From Seinonella peptonophila (GTDB lineage Bacteria > Bacillota > Bacilli > Thermoactinomycetales > Thermoactinomycetaceae), in NCBI RefSeq assembly GCF_900129355.1, contig NZ_FQVL01000003.1, positions 248,001-312,000 on the forward strand: a DNA stretch of 64,000 nucleotides, written 5' to 3'. Below are positions 49,472 through 59,344 of this stretch, one piece after another; the stretch's first letter is position 1; every line of letters begins with the position of its first letter. Below the pieces are notes generated by a model. It saw nothing but the letters and a program-made list of their open reading frames with translations. It did no database searches and was not told the origin of the DNA. A program made the position numbers and the translations under genes.

Positions 49472-52243
49472 TTATTCTTTTTTTCGAATTCGTTTTTTAG
49501 CTTGTAATAAACGATCTACTTTTAATCCTTGAGAAGAATGAAGCGAATGCTTTGTTTCTTGCTGCTTTTTAGGAGCCTTTGTTGCAGCTGTTTCAGGCTT
49601 CTGTTCCTGATTTACAGCAATTGTATTCCAGCGCTTCTTTCTGTTTACAATCGCTTGGCTAGATTGCTGTTTTATCTTTGCAATCGCTGACTGCTCCGTT
49701 TTTGTTTCCATTATCGTCGCTCTCTTCTTACGCCATGAAAAAATTTGGTCAAAAGATAGTCGGCGCGCCGCGATATCGACAGGCCATAATAACGTAGCAA
49801 CCAGTAATAACCAGAATGTAATCTCTTGTTTCTCCCAATCGCCTTCGGATGAATTACGAAAAGCCATTGAAGGATCTGGTTGTATTTTCCCAAGCTTAGT
49901 GAGATCAATGGTACGTGTGTTGGGTCGATATTCAGATGAATAGGGAACGACAAAACCAAAGGTGCCCAATCTTTTCTGATTTTTTCCTTTACCCGCTACT
50001 CCTTGTAAAAAGTAAGTTCCTGGTTCTAACGCTGGTAGTGATCCCTCATATTTATCTTTTGCAGTTGCTTTTACTTCTATTTTTTTTGATTCACCACTCT
50101 GATCAACCATATTAAAAGCGATAGTTGGAGCGGTTTTCAACTGTGCTTCTGATGCATACACTTCTAATTTTGGTTGTTCTTGATCCAATTTTGGTCTTAG
50201 GTCAAATCCTCCGTTTCCTGATTGCGAAAATGTCCACCCAACCACTTGATTCCAAAAAGTAGTAGCTTGACTCCAGGCCGTCCAGGCTTTTGACCATTTA
50301 CCACTCACATCACTTGTAAAAGCAAATGTCCGACCTAAACCATATTGCCAACGTGCCAAGATTGGATCACGAAAATGAGGGCTTAATATAACTTTTTCAC
50401 TTGTTTGTTTTGCTGTTGTTCCTACATACCCTAAAAGGGGAGGAACTGCTGAAAGGCCTAGATCATTTCCTGCATTCATCTCAGGGATGATCGGTTGATT
50501 TACGATATATGAACGTTTGGAAAGAATTGTTTCTTTACTAAAAATCGTCGGGATTGCTTGTGGATGATTTGCTAAATAACTACGCCCTTTTCCCCATACA
50601 GCTAACTGTTGCAGCAGCTTTTGATCCGCATCGGTTCCAACCGCAACAGTACTTAATGTAATTCCCTTTTTTGCCCACTTTTGCGTAAGTGCCTGAAATT
50701 TATTGTTAGGTGCTTGTCCATCCGTTAATAGAATGACATGCTTCCTTTTTACTTTTAGTTTACTTAATGATTGATAAGCTGTATCCAAAGATGGGTATAT
50801 ATTCGTTCCCCCATCTGCGGGTATATTAGAAATCAATCCATTGACTGCATTTTTATTGGTCAGCGATTGCGGCTTTAAAACCCATTTCATTCCATCGTCA
50901 AAGGCAATAACACCTAGCTGATCTTGACCAGTAAGCAAACTAGCTGAACGCATAGCCGCTTTTTTCGCTAGTTCTATCTTTTCTCCAATCATGCTACCTG
51001 ATTTATCGATCACTAACATCAACCCAAGCGATGGCATTCTACGTTGATCGCGAATATCCATATAGACAGGCAGTGCCTGCTCAAGCGGAGTCTGATACCA
51101 ACCCCCAAGGGCAAAGCTATTCTCTCCTCCGATCATCCCCATGCCTATTCCTAAATCCCGCACAGCAATTTGCATTTGCTTGATCTGCTTTTCAGTGAAG
51201 GAATATGCCGGAACATTGACTAACAGAAGGCTAGAATATCGCTTTAAGCTTTCTAAACGATCTGGCACTACATCTGGCTTCATCCGATCACTCGCGATTC
51301 CTAATGCAGCAAGGGAACGAACCAGATTTTCACTATCAGTCCCTTGCTCTTCCACGATCAGCACACGTGGTTTACCTTGTACTTCACTAAAGGCATAGGC
51401 CTGATTGTTCTGAACAATGGTATCAACTTTGGGGACGATCTCCACTTGATACCGTAGAAATCCATCTTGTTTTGCAATAACCGGAAATGAAAATTTGTTA
51501 TTACCAGGGTTTAAGGTCACCTCGCGCTCAAGTACAGGTTTCCCAGCTTCTAAAATCCGTAGTTTTGAAGTTGTCTTGATCGTAGAACGAATGAACAGTT
51601 GCAGTTGAAAATGGTCATCTTGATGAAGCTGCTTAGGCACATCGATTGAATCAACGAAAACTTCTGGTCCCTGCTTTGAGGCAAGCGAAACAATATCTAC
51701 AGGAATACCACGTTGTTGAAATTGAAGGAGTTCTTTTTTTGCGTTTCCTGTTGTCTCTTTCCCATCCGTTAGGAGAACTACTTTTCCTTTTGCTGTACTT
51801 GGCAACAATCCAGCAGCCAAACGAAGCCCACTCGCTAAATTCGTCGCATGTTGATTGATGACGGTTTGCAATGAATCAACTTGTTTATTTTGCTGCCAAG
51901 CCTGCTCCACCACGGCACGATCCGCTACTGATATGAGCGCAAATCGATCCTCAGGCTGTTTTTGCGCTACTGCTCGCTTCACCCAATCTAAAGCTAATTG
52001 CTCATTTTGAATAGAAGCTGATCGATCAATAATAAACACAACAGATCGACCCATCTGAGGAAAAATGAGAGTTGTTTGGGCTAAGGCGCTTACTAGTAAA
52101 AGAAAGATCAAACCACGCAACACCAATAGGACACTTTTCTTTCCCTGTAGAAAGCGATGTTCTTCCTGCCACCAATGGTATAAAAAATAGGCACAGGGAA
52201 TAAGCAGCAACAAGATAAAAGGTTCATACCAACTAATAGCCAC
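49472..52243 (-). CDS. Large membrane protein with two von Willebrand A domains and an amidotransferase-like domain
   Basis: A 923-residue protein. Two N-terminal helices (about 8-60), then a first VWA domain with MIDAS motif IIDRSAS (about 72), a beta-sandwich, a glutamine-amidotransferase-like domain (PRVLIVEEQ...GMGMIGGENSFALGGW, about 300-395), a second VWA inserted within it (VIDKSGSMIGEK at about 415), another helix (about 815) and a basic tail. VWA domains hold partners in a metal-dependent way. It is the last gene of the operon and overlaps the previous one by 11 bp with a GTG start. Confidence 0.82.
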   Translation of the reverse strand: MAISWYEPFILLLLIPCAYFLYHWWQEEHRFLQGKKSVLLVLRGLIFLLLVSALAQTTLIFPQMGRSVVFIIDRSASIQNEQLALDWVKRAVAQKQPEDRFALISVADRAVVEQAWQQNKQVDSLQTVINQHATNLASGLRLAAGLLPSTAKGKVVLLTDGKETTGNAKKELLQFQQRGIPVDIVSLASKQGPEVFVDSIDVPKQLHQDDHFQLQLFIRSTIKTTSKLRILEAGKPVLEREVTLNPGNNKFSFPVIAKQDGFLRYQVEIVPKVDTIVQNNQAYAFSEVQGKPRVLIVEEQGTDSENLVRSLAALGIASDRMKPDVVPDRLESLKRYSSLLLVNVPAYSFTEKQIKQMQIAVRDLGIGMGMIGGENSFALGGWYQTPLEQALPVYMDIRDQRRMPSLGLMLVIDKSGSMIGEKIELAKKAAMRSASLLTGQDQLGVIAFDDGMKWVLKPQSLTNKNAVNGLISNIPADGGTNIYPSLDTAYQSLSKLKVKRKHVILLTDGQAPNNKFQALTQKWAKKGITLSTVAVGTDADQKLLQQLAVWGKGRSYLANHPQAIPTIFSKETILSKRSYIVNQPIIPEMNAGNDLGLSAVPPLLGYVGTTAKQTSEKVILSPHFRDPILARWQYGLGRTFAFTSDVSGKWSKAWTAWSQATTFWNQVVGWTFSQSGNGGFDLRPKLDQEQPKLEVYASEAQLKTAPTIAFNMVDQSGESKKIEVKATAKDKYEGSLPALEPGTYFLQGVAGKGKNQKRLGTFGFVVPYSSEYRPNTRTIDLTKLGKIQPDPSMAFRNSSEGDWEKQEITFWLLLVATLLWPVDIAARRLSFDQIFSWRKKRATIMETKTEQSAIAKIKQQSSQAIVNRKKRWNTIAVNQEQKPETAATKAPKKQQETKHSLHSSQGLKVDRLLQAKKRIRKKE

Positions 52244-54023
52244 GCTTAAACACCACCCATTCCCAAGTTACAACGATGATGACAAGCCATGTTAACCACC
52301 ACCAAAATTCTTGTTTTCCTTGTAATGTTTGGTCATGAAGAACAAGTGGAGTGGTTGTGATCTTCTGTAAATTCAGGTTGGATTCATTTTCAGGAAAGCC
52401 AACTCGAATGAAATAAAAAGGGTGCTTTGCTCCCACAGCAGTCATTTTTAATAAGCCAACTGCTTCAGGAAGACGAATCTTTACCTTGCCTTGGATCACT
52501 CTTCGCTTCCCCTGCATAAAACCGGATAACTGAATCTCGTTTGTCGCAGGTGGCACCTTTACTTCTACTGTTTCATCAGGAACGCTCTCTTTTGCCCCAG
52601 CATCTAATTCAGGTACTAGCCAGTGGGCGATTTGCATCATTAAGACTGGAAAATACGGTTTTAAAGCAAGATCAGATTTTTCTAGATCAAAAGGAAAGAG
52701 GACGACGCGTTTTCCTTGATATTCCCCAGCGACTAGCAAAGGTTTTCCTTCTATTTGTAAAATCACGTCCGCCCAATCAGGAACGCGTACTGGTGATAAA
52801 TTAGCAACCGAAAGTTCACCAAAGTTCAGACCTTCACCAATCATATGAGGCGTAGTATTTTCTATTTGACCTGATACAGCAGTATGTATAGAAGATTTGC
52901 TATTAGCAAGTCCTTGTAATTGAGTAGAAAAATATAGTGCAGGCTGATTTGCCCACTGATTACCTCCATTGACCACAGAAAAACCTTCATTAGATGTCAA
53001 TGGATTTGTGGATAGTTCTAATTGATCTGATAAGGAAAATACTTTTTGTAGAAAAATAGAAGGGGAACCCAGCATATGCACAGGATATTTTTTTTGGAAA
53101 GTTTTCATTTGATATCGTCTGTTGTCTTGTGCAAGCGCATCATATATGGGACGTATATCAAGCTGGTATACTGGCTGATCAGGTAGTTGAGAAAAATGTA
53201 CTTCTTGACTTGTCTCATTTTCCATTGTGAGTGACTGTGTTGCTAATAGATTCCCTTGTAAATCATGAACCGAGACAGCAACTTGATTTTTTACTTTTCC
53301 ATATTGATCCACACGAACAAAAAGCTCTTGTTTGCCCTCATTTTCTTCTAACGAAGAAGCACCAATTGCAACATTCGGCTTTGCTGAACCGATTTGAATC
53401 GATCGATGAGGGAGTGATGCCGGTTGTTTGGACAGACTGGCACCATCGCTGACCAATAAAATTTCGCTCTGATTGGTAGCTGTGGTCAGCGCATGAGCAA
53501 AAGATAACGCTGCATCCAGATCACTGCTGCCCAATTCAGGCTGTAATTGATCAAGCACATTCATCAATTCGCTTTCTTGATCACTTTGCGAAATCAGGAG
53601 TCGTGGCACACGTCCAGCCGCAATTAAAGTAATCTGCTGATCACTATCTTTATGATCAATAAAACTTCGAACTTTTTGCCGAGCTATTTCTAAACGTGTT
53701 TGCTTTCCCTCTTTTGCTAGCATACTGCCTGAAATATCAATGACAATGATTGCTGAGGAGGTACGGATTGTATCGGCAGGTAAGCTAGGACGGCTCAAGG
53801 CAAAGACAAGTAGAATGGCTACGAGTAGCTGTAACCACAGCAGTAAATGATGTTGAAACTTTTTCCAAGGACGGTTTGCCTCTAAGTCCTCAAAAAGCCT
53901 CTGCCAAAGAAGATTACTTGATATGACTCGATCCTGGTAACGACGTTTCAATAAGTATAAAAGAAGAATGGCTGGCAGTAGATAAGCCAGCAACAAAAAA
54001 CTGTAGGGTTGTAATACTTGCAT
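52233..54023 (-). CDS. BatA-type VWA membrane protein
   Basis: A 596-residue protein. The N-terminal BatA region has LLLYLLKRRYQDRVISSNLL then a helix (60-80). A VWA domain follows with MIDAS IIVIDISGSM (about 92-101) and SDGASLS. A large external region and a C-terminal helix (about 572-590) ending KRGY complete it. BatA-type proteins work with MoxR and DUF58 proteins in membrane stress or enzyme-maturation complexes. Confidence 0.85.
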   Translation of the reverse strand: MQVLQPYSFLLLAYLLPAILLLYLLKRRYQDRVISSNLLWQRLFEDLEANRPWKKFQHHLLLWLQLLVAILLVFALSRPSLPADTIRTSSAIIVIDISGSMLAKEGKQTRLEIARQKVRSFIDHKDSDQQITLIAAGRVPRLLISQSDQESELMNVLDQLQPELGSSDLDAALSFAHALTTATNQSEILLVSDGASLSKQPASLPHRSIQIGSAKPNVAIGASSLEENEGKQELFVRVDQYGKVKNQVAVSVHDLQGNLLATQSLTMENETSQEVHFSQLPDQPVYQLDIRPIYDALAQDNRRYQMKTFQKKYPVHMLGSPSIFLQKVFSLSDQLELSTNPLTSNEGFSVVNGGNQWANQPALYFSTQLQGLANSKSSIHTAVSGQIENTTPHMIGEGLNFGELSVANLSPVRVPDWADVILQIEGKPLLVAGEYQGKRVVLFPFDLEKSDLALKPYFPVLMMQIAHWLVPELDAGAKESVPDETVEVKVPPATNEIQLSGFMQGKRRVIQGKVKIRLPEAVGLLKMTAVGAKHPFYFIRVGFPENESNLNLQKITTTPLVLHDQTLQGKQEFWWWLTWLVIIVVTWEWVVFKRGY

Positions 54024-54054
54024 AAGAAGTCCTCATTTCCCAAGCTATAGATGG

Positions 54055-54921
54055 TCAACGTAGAATTCCAACCTCACGAAACAAGGTAAAACAAATTGTT
54101 TCAACCGCTTCCTCTGCTGGAACAAATAAATAGCGAATACCTCTGTTTAAACACCATTTTTCTAATTGCTGTATATACTTTTGAAATCGTTCGCGATAAA
54201 GTGTTTGTGCATATGGAGAAATGGCAATCTCCTTTGCTTCAGTTGATTCACTATCGATTAATCGCAGATCGCCTGAGTAGGAAGGCTCTCTTTCTTCTTT
54301 TGCTACCACTTGTAACAAAATAACCTGTTGGTGAGATGCTTGTAAACGAAGAAGACTCTTTTCCCATCCTGTTTGAAAAAAACCATCTGTAATAAAAATG
54401 GAACATCCTGCTTGCTGAGGTAGTCCTTTTGCTGTTGCAAAAGCATTTCCTACATCACCGCGCCCTGCAAAGTGCAACTGTTGAAGTTTGGAAAAGAACT
54501 GGGGAATCTTTTTTCGTCCCTGAAGCATTGGCAAGATACGATGAATCTCTTCCGTAACTGAATAAATTGCACAACGATCTCCATGATACAGCGATGTATA
54601 GCAAAGAGCTGCTGCTAGTTGGACAGCTATTTCTTTTTTTTCCACCATCGATTCACTTGTGTCAAGGTAAACTGAGACTGACATTTCTCTTTCGTCTAAA
54701 TAAGTTTTCAGCATCCATTTCTGCAAACGTGCATAAAGTGCCCAATCAATCTGCCGGATGTCATCACCAGGTACGTAAGGGCGATAATCGGCAAAGTCGA
54801 GTGAGCTACCTACCACCTTGGAACTGCGTTCCCCAGTATAGTTACCGCGTATTGACTTTGCCCCAGTCAGGCGCAGCATTTCCAGTCTGGCCAAAAATGC
54901 GGGCTCAAAGAGCTGCGTCAT
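54055..54921 (-). CDS. DUF58 protein (MoxR-associated, VWA-like)
   Basis: A 288-residue DUF58 protein without a membrane segment. The signature is SSLDFADYRPYVPGDDIRQIDWALYARL, followed by a VWA-like part (VYLDTSESMVEKK). DUF58 proteins are almost always next to MoxR ATPases, as here. The ATG at 54921 shares ATGA with the moxR stop, so the two are coupled. Confidence 0.92.
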   Translation of the reverse strand: MTQLFEPAFLARLEMLRLTGAKSIRGNYTGERSSKVVGSSLDFADYRPYVPGDDIRQIDWALYARLQKWMLKTYLDEREMSVSVYLDTSESMVEKKEIAVQLAAALCYTSLYHGDRCAIYSVTEEIHRILPMLQGRKKIPQFFSKLQQLHFAGRGDVGNAFATAKGLPQQAGCSIFITDGFFQTGWEKSLLRLQASHQQVILLQVVAKEEREPSYSGDLRLIDSESTEAKEIAISPYAQTLYRERFQKYIQQLEKWCLNRGIRYLFVPAEEAVETICFTLFREVGILR

Positions 54922-55913
54922 TTCTCTACGCCTTCCTTTAATCCGGCCAAACAACTTGAAATGAGCTGATCACTATTTACTCCAACTGCATCTGCTTCAA
55001 AATTAAGTAAAAGTCGATGACGAAGAACGGGATAAGCGACCTGCTCCAAATCTTCAAAACTCACATGATAACGTTGGTATAAAAAGGCTCTCGCCCGTGC
55101 AGCTTGAACCAAAGCCTGTGCGCCGCGAGGACCTGATCCATAACGGACAAACTGTTTTACTTGCTCAGTCGCACTTTGATGCTGAGGATGTGTTTTCATC
55201 ACTAACTCAATCGCAGCATGAATGATCTCATCTGAGATCAAAATTTGACTCACTGTCTGTTGTATATTCACCAACTTTGCACCATCAGCAACAACCTCAA
55301 TCATGGGCTGCTTTTGTCCAGCAGTTTGAATCACAATCTGTTTGAGTTCCTCACTCGATGGTAGTCCTACTAAAGTCTTCAATAAAAAGCGGTCTGTCTG
55401 TGCTTCTGGTAATGGATAAGTTCCTTCACTTTCCAAGGGATTTTGAGTAGCCAAGACAAAAAATGGTTCTGGGAGTTGATGCGACTCTTTGCCTACCGTT
55501 ACGGTTTGCTCTTGCATAGCCTCTAATAGTGCACTCTGTGTCTTAGGGGTAGCACGGTTAATTTCATCAGCGAGAAGCAAATGAGCAAAAACGGGACCCG
55601 TTTGGAAGCGAAAATTCATCCCCTGTTCATCATTGGTGATGATCTGTGTCCCTATAATATCGGCAGGCATCAAATCAGGTGTAAATTGTATTCTTGAAAA
55701 GGATAAATCTAAGGCTTGAGCAAGGGTACGTACCAACAGGGTTTTACCTAGACCTGGTAATCCTTCTAGTAAAATGTGTCCTCTAGCAAGAATAGCAATG
55801 AGTACTTGCTCAATCACTTGCTCTTGCCCAATGATCACGTGTTGGATCACTTTGCGTAACTGAGCAATGATTTGTTGTTCTGCTTCCCATCGTTCCTTCC
55901 ACTCTTTCTCCAA
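54918..55913 (-). CDS. MoxR-family AAA+ ATPase
   Basis: A 331-residue AAA+ protein. Walker A is GLPGLGKT (about 56), Walker B LADEINRATPKTQSALLEAM, and sensor ATQNPLESEGTYPLPEAQTDRF. MoxR proteins act as chaperones that load metals or assemble VWA-containing complexes. The TTG at 55913 has AGGAG 8 bases ahead; a GTG three codons upstream is too close to it. Confidence 0.93.
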   Translation of the reverse strand: MEKEWKERWEAEQQIIAQLRKVIQHVIIGQEQVIEQVLIAILARGHILLEGLPGLGKTLLVRTLAQALDLSFSRIQFTPDLMPADIIGTQIITNDEQGMNFRFQTGPVFAHLLLADEINRATPKTQSALLEAMQEQTVTVGKESHQLPEPFFVLATQNPLESEGTYPLPEAQTDRFLLKTLVGLPSSEELKQIVIQTAGQKQPMIEVVADGAKLVNIQQTVSQILISDEIIHAAIELVMKTHPQHQSATEQVKQFVRYGSGPRGAQALVQAARARAFLYQRYHVSFEDLEQVAYPVLRHRLLLNFEADAVGVNSDQLISSCLAGLKEGVEK

Positions 55914-55948
55914 TCTTGTCACTCCTATTCATTGGTCAAAACCATTAT

Positions 55949-57520
55949 CTAGGGTTCTATAGAAGAAAAATAATCTTTAACAAAATCTTTCCATTCAGAC
56001 GGTATAGCTCCTTGATCAATTGCTTGTCGAGCTTCATTTTGATAATTTGCAAAGACTTGATCATAAGGTATAAGGCTACCTGCCTCGGTTGTTGGAGATT
56101 GTCCTGTCTGTTGATCTACACCTTGCTTACCCAGTGGTCCTTTGTCCTTTATAATCGGCCCAGTTCCTGGTGTCTTCTGCTTTGGAGCGTAAATCCAATT
56201 TCGACTACCTGCTCCTTTTCCATAGCTACTGCTTTGTTGTTGTTCCGTCTGCTTTCCATCAGTCGAATCTCCTTTTTGATTACCGCCTGAAGCTCCTTTT
56301 CCTTGCTGTCCTTGAGAATCTTGCCCACTACTTTGCCCATTTGCCTGTTCTGTCGAATTTCCTTCTTTCTGTGTGCCGTTTTGCTTTGGTGTTTGTTTTG
56401 TAGAGGCTGTTTGTTGATTCTGTTCTAATGTTTCCGTTTTACTAGCAGCGACAGTTTGTTGCGTTTCGTCTATTGTTTGTTGATCTTGTTGCTGTTGTTG
56501 TTGCGACTTAGCCGCAGCAGCAATCCCTTTTTCCATTGGCTTTTGTTGCAAAGCTTTTCCAAATTGTTGCTCGGTTTGATCAGAGGAATTTGCTGCTTCT
56601 TGACCTAACTTTCCAAGTTCATTTGCAAGCTCAGATCTTTGCGTAGGGGAAAGTTTAGCAAGCGCTTGTTGGATCGCTTGTTCCCTTTTTTGCTGATCCT
56701 GCTGCTCTTCGAGTTGTGACTGAATCCCTTTTAATTGAGGATATTTCGACAGGATTACTTTCATTTTTTCATTCGTTTGCTCATGCTTTTTCATTTGCTC
56801 TTGTAATTGTCGCAGTCTTTCTTCACTTTTTGCCAATTCCATTGCAGCATGGGACTTCTTGCTACTTTTAGCCAGCTTCTCCTGTAAATCTGTTAATTCT
56901 TTTTTTAGCTCTTGCTTCACTTGAGGCGAGAGTTGACTTTTCATGCTTACTTGCTGTTCTTGCTTGACAATCTTTTTCCATTGTTTTTCAATCAACTTTT
57001 GCTCTGCTTGTTGCTGGATTGCGATCTTCTGCATTGGATTTGGTATGAATATCAAGGTGAGGAGAATCAGCAATAGACTAGGGAGCCAATATTTTTCTGA
57101 CCCCTGAAACCAATGAAACGGCAAGGCATGATCTGTTGCAAGACGATCCCTCAATTGCTGTTGGGCCTCTTCTTCCTGTAAATGAAAAAGCGGGCTTTTT
57201 GCTTCTTTTTGGCTTAGTTCCCATCCTGTAATCAAACGATCTTCTAATTTTAAATACTCATCCGCCCAACGAATGGTCTGCTCCCAGCTTGGTTGACGAA
57301 AAAGTGCATATAAAATCCCCCCTACTGTACCGATGAGGATCAAAATTCCCGCACCTATTGGTGCATCAAGCAACGGTAGTGCACGTGCTAAGAGAAGCCA
57401 ACATAATCCCAACAGACAACCAATACCAAATCCGATCTTCCCAGCATTCCAAAAATGTTGTTTTAAAAGATTTTTCTTTATTGGTTGTAGCAATAGCAAC
57501 CAAACCGGGTGCTTGCTCAT
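55949..57520 (-). CDS. Gln-rich coiled-coil membrane protein of the MoxR operon
   Basis: A 523-residue protein. Two or three N-terminal helices (about 30-80 and 145-165), a long coiled coil rich in Q, K and E (170-300), a low-complexity Q/S/T/G linker (310-440), and a short ordered end with AGSLIPYDQVFANYQNEARQ. The end resembles the C-terminal segment of DUF4175-like proteins that accompany MoxR/VWA genes. It overlaps the permease gene by four bases. Probably a scaffold; inferred only. Confidence 0.75.
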   Translation of the reverse strand: MSKHPVWLLLLQPIKKNLLKQHFWNAGKIGFGIGCLLGLCWLLLARALPLLDAPIGAGILILIGTVGGILYALFRQPSWEQTIRWADEYLKLEDRLITGWELSQKEAKSPLFHLQEEEAQQQLRDRLATDHALPFHWFQGSEKYWLPSLLLILLTLIFIPNPMQKIAIQQQAEQKLIEKQWKKIVKQEQQVSMKSQLSPQVKQELKKELTDLQEKLAKSSKKSHAAMELAKSEERLRQLQEQMKKHEQTNEKMKVILSKYPQLKGIQSQLEEQQDQQKREQAIQQALAKLSPTQRSELANELGKLGQEAANSSDQTEQQFGKALQQKPMEKGIAAAAKSQQQQQQDQQTIDETQQTVAASKTETLEQNQQTASTKQTPKQNGTQKEGNSTEQANGQSSGQDSQGQQGKGASGGNQKGDSTDGKQTEQQQSSSYGKGAGSRNWIYAPKQKTPGTGPIIKDKGPLGKQGVDQQTGQSPTTEAGSLIPYDQVFANYQNEARQAIDQGAIPSEWKDFVKDYFSSIEP

Positions 57521-58398
57521 TTCTTTTCTTCCCTTCTTCTCCATTGAAATCGATGGGGCATCATCATATATGAAGCTGCAATCAATAAAGCAAAGGAAGT
57601 AATGAAGTAAAAAAGGATATAGAAGAGATAAAATGGAATATATCCTCCGATTTTCGTATCAAAATCCCCCATAAAATGAAATATATCAAGCAAAGAGGTT
57701 ACTGGATGGATCGCCATCAAGAGTTCAAATACTAACGGGATTTGATTCCCATGCATAAGATTTTGTGTAAAAAATGAGCCGACAACAAAGGCAAAATAAC
57801 CAACTACGGCAATCCCAATTCCATGGAAGAAAACAGCTAGATAAGAAATAGTAGTCGCTACCCCTGTTCTCTTGATCCAAGCTGAGAAAAAGATACCTAA
57901 ACTACTATAGAAAAGCATTGTCGAAAACAAGTGAAAAACAACAAGGATGAGATGCCAAGTTGTGATGCCGCCAAAACCATAGACCATGACATAAAACGGA
58001 AGCGAACAGATAAATAGCATAAGCATAAAACTTAATGAAGCCATCCATTTCCCAATCACAATTTGTTTAGAGTCAAGATTAGTTGTAAGCAATATATAGA
58101 GAGTTTGTTTCTCTCGTTCGCCGCTGATCATACTAGAAGTGAGTCCTGGTAGCACAAATGCCGCTGTCATTAATTGCAAAGCAGATAAAAACAGAAATAA
58201 TCCAATACTATTATCTGCATCAAAATGATCACTTTGCGTATCAAACGTAGAAAAAAAAGAAAAAACGAATACTCCTAATACAATTAAATATGCAAATAAT
58301 ATGATAGGAGTCTTTCTGGATTGTATTCGCCTTTGCAATTCTTTCACTAAAACAGGATTAAGCAACCAATCCTTAAATCGTTTCATTCGAATGCTCAT
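57517..58398 (-). CDS. ABC-2 type transporter permease
   Basis: A 293-residue membrane protein with six helices and the ABC-2 segment MISGEREKQTLYILLTTNL, in which the intracellular loop touches the ATPase. It pairs with the ATP-binding gene just upstream, which it overlaps by 26 bp. The ATG at 58398 has AGAGGAGG ahead. Its place in a MoxR/VWA operon suggests it helps install the complex; substrate unknown. Confidence 0.88.
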   Translation of the reverse strand: MSIRMKRFKDWLLNPVLVKELQRRIQSRKTPIILFAYLIVLGVFVFSFFSTFDTQSDHFDADNSIGLFLFLSALQLMTAAFVLPGLTSSMISGEREKQTLYILLTTNLDSKQIVIGKWMASLSFMLMLFICSLPFYVMVYGFGGITTWHLILVVFHLFSTMLFYSSLGIFFSAWIKRTGVATTISYLAVFFHGIGIAVVGYFAFVVGSFFTQNLMHGNQIPLVFELLMAIHPVTSLLDIFHFMGDFDTKIGGYIPFYLFYILFYFITSFALLIAASYMMMPHRFQWRRREEKK

Positions 58399-59344
58399 TC
58401 ACATTTGCCTCCTCTCGTTGCTCCGTCACTTGTAGAAAAACATCTTCAATATTGACGGAAACCTCTGCGAAATGAACAACTTTTATCTCTTTCGTAATCA
58501 AATTCATAAGGATATCGGCTTGTTGTTGTTCATTTCCCACCATCTGAATCAGCAATTGTTCTTGATCTTCTTCTACTGATTGAACGTTAGGATCTGCTTG
58601 TAGTAACTCTTTTACCTCTTCAATTTGTTGATCTGCTAGTAAGCGCAACTCTAGCAAACGCTCTTCTTTTGGTTTTTGTATCAACTGATCAACAGGCCCC
58701 GAGGCAATTAATTTTCCGTGCTCCATCACACCAATTGTATCGCAAAGATCAGCTAACTCGGGCAGTATATGAGAACTAATCATGATCGTTTTTCCCATTG
58801 AACGAAGTTCTTTCAATACTTCACGAAATTCAATACGAGCTCTTGGGTCTAACCCTGAAGCAGGTTCATCTAAAATCAAAACTGCTGGATCGTGTACGAG
58901 CGAACGCGCTAAACCTAATCTTTGCTTCATGCCTCTGGATAGACCATCAACGGGTTGCTGACGTTTATCTATTAAATTGACTAATTCTAATAAATCAGTG
59001 ATGACACGCTGTTGTATTTCTTTGTCCACACCATAGCAAGAAGCATAAAATTCAAGATACTCGTAAGCTGTCAGATTGTCATAGACACCGAAAAAATCAG
59101 GCATATAACCGATTAATCGTCGGACTTGATCTCCTTGCTTTACAACATGAAAACCACCAATTTCAGCATGTCCAGATGTAGGTGTGAGTAACGTTGCTAA
59201 GATAAGCATGGTAGTCGATTTTCCAGCACCATTTGGTCCAATAAATCCAAAGACTGTCCCTTGTTCGATCTGAAGATGTAAATTGTCTAAGGCAACCAAA
59301 GATCCATTTTTATACTCTTTTCGCAATCCTTCAATTTTGATCAT
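58373..59344 (-). CDS. ABC transporter ATP-binding protein
   Basis: A 323-residue ATPase with Walker A GPNGAGKST, signature LSRGMKQRLGLARSL, Walker B VLILDEPASGLD and a switch His in MISSHILPEL. The C-terminal 100 residues are a family-typical extension. It overlaps the preceding gene by one base (TGATG) and the permease by 26 bp, so the three are made together. Confidence 0.93.
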   Translation of the reverse strand: MIKIEGLRKEYKNGSLVALDNLHLQIEQGTVFGFIGPNGAGKSTTMLILATLLTPTSGHAEIGGFHVVKQGDQVRRLIGYMPDFFGVYDNLTAYEYLEFYASCYGVDKEIQQRVITDLLELVNLIDKRQQPVDGLSRGMKQRLGLARSLVHDPAVLILDEPASGLDPRARIEFREVLKELRSMGKTIMISSHILPELADLCDTIGVMEHGKLIASGPVDQLIQKPKEERLLELRLLADQQIEEVKELLQADPNVQSVEEDQEQLLIQMVGNEQQQADILMNLITKEIKVVHFAEVSVNIEDVFLQVTEQREEANVNEHSNETI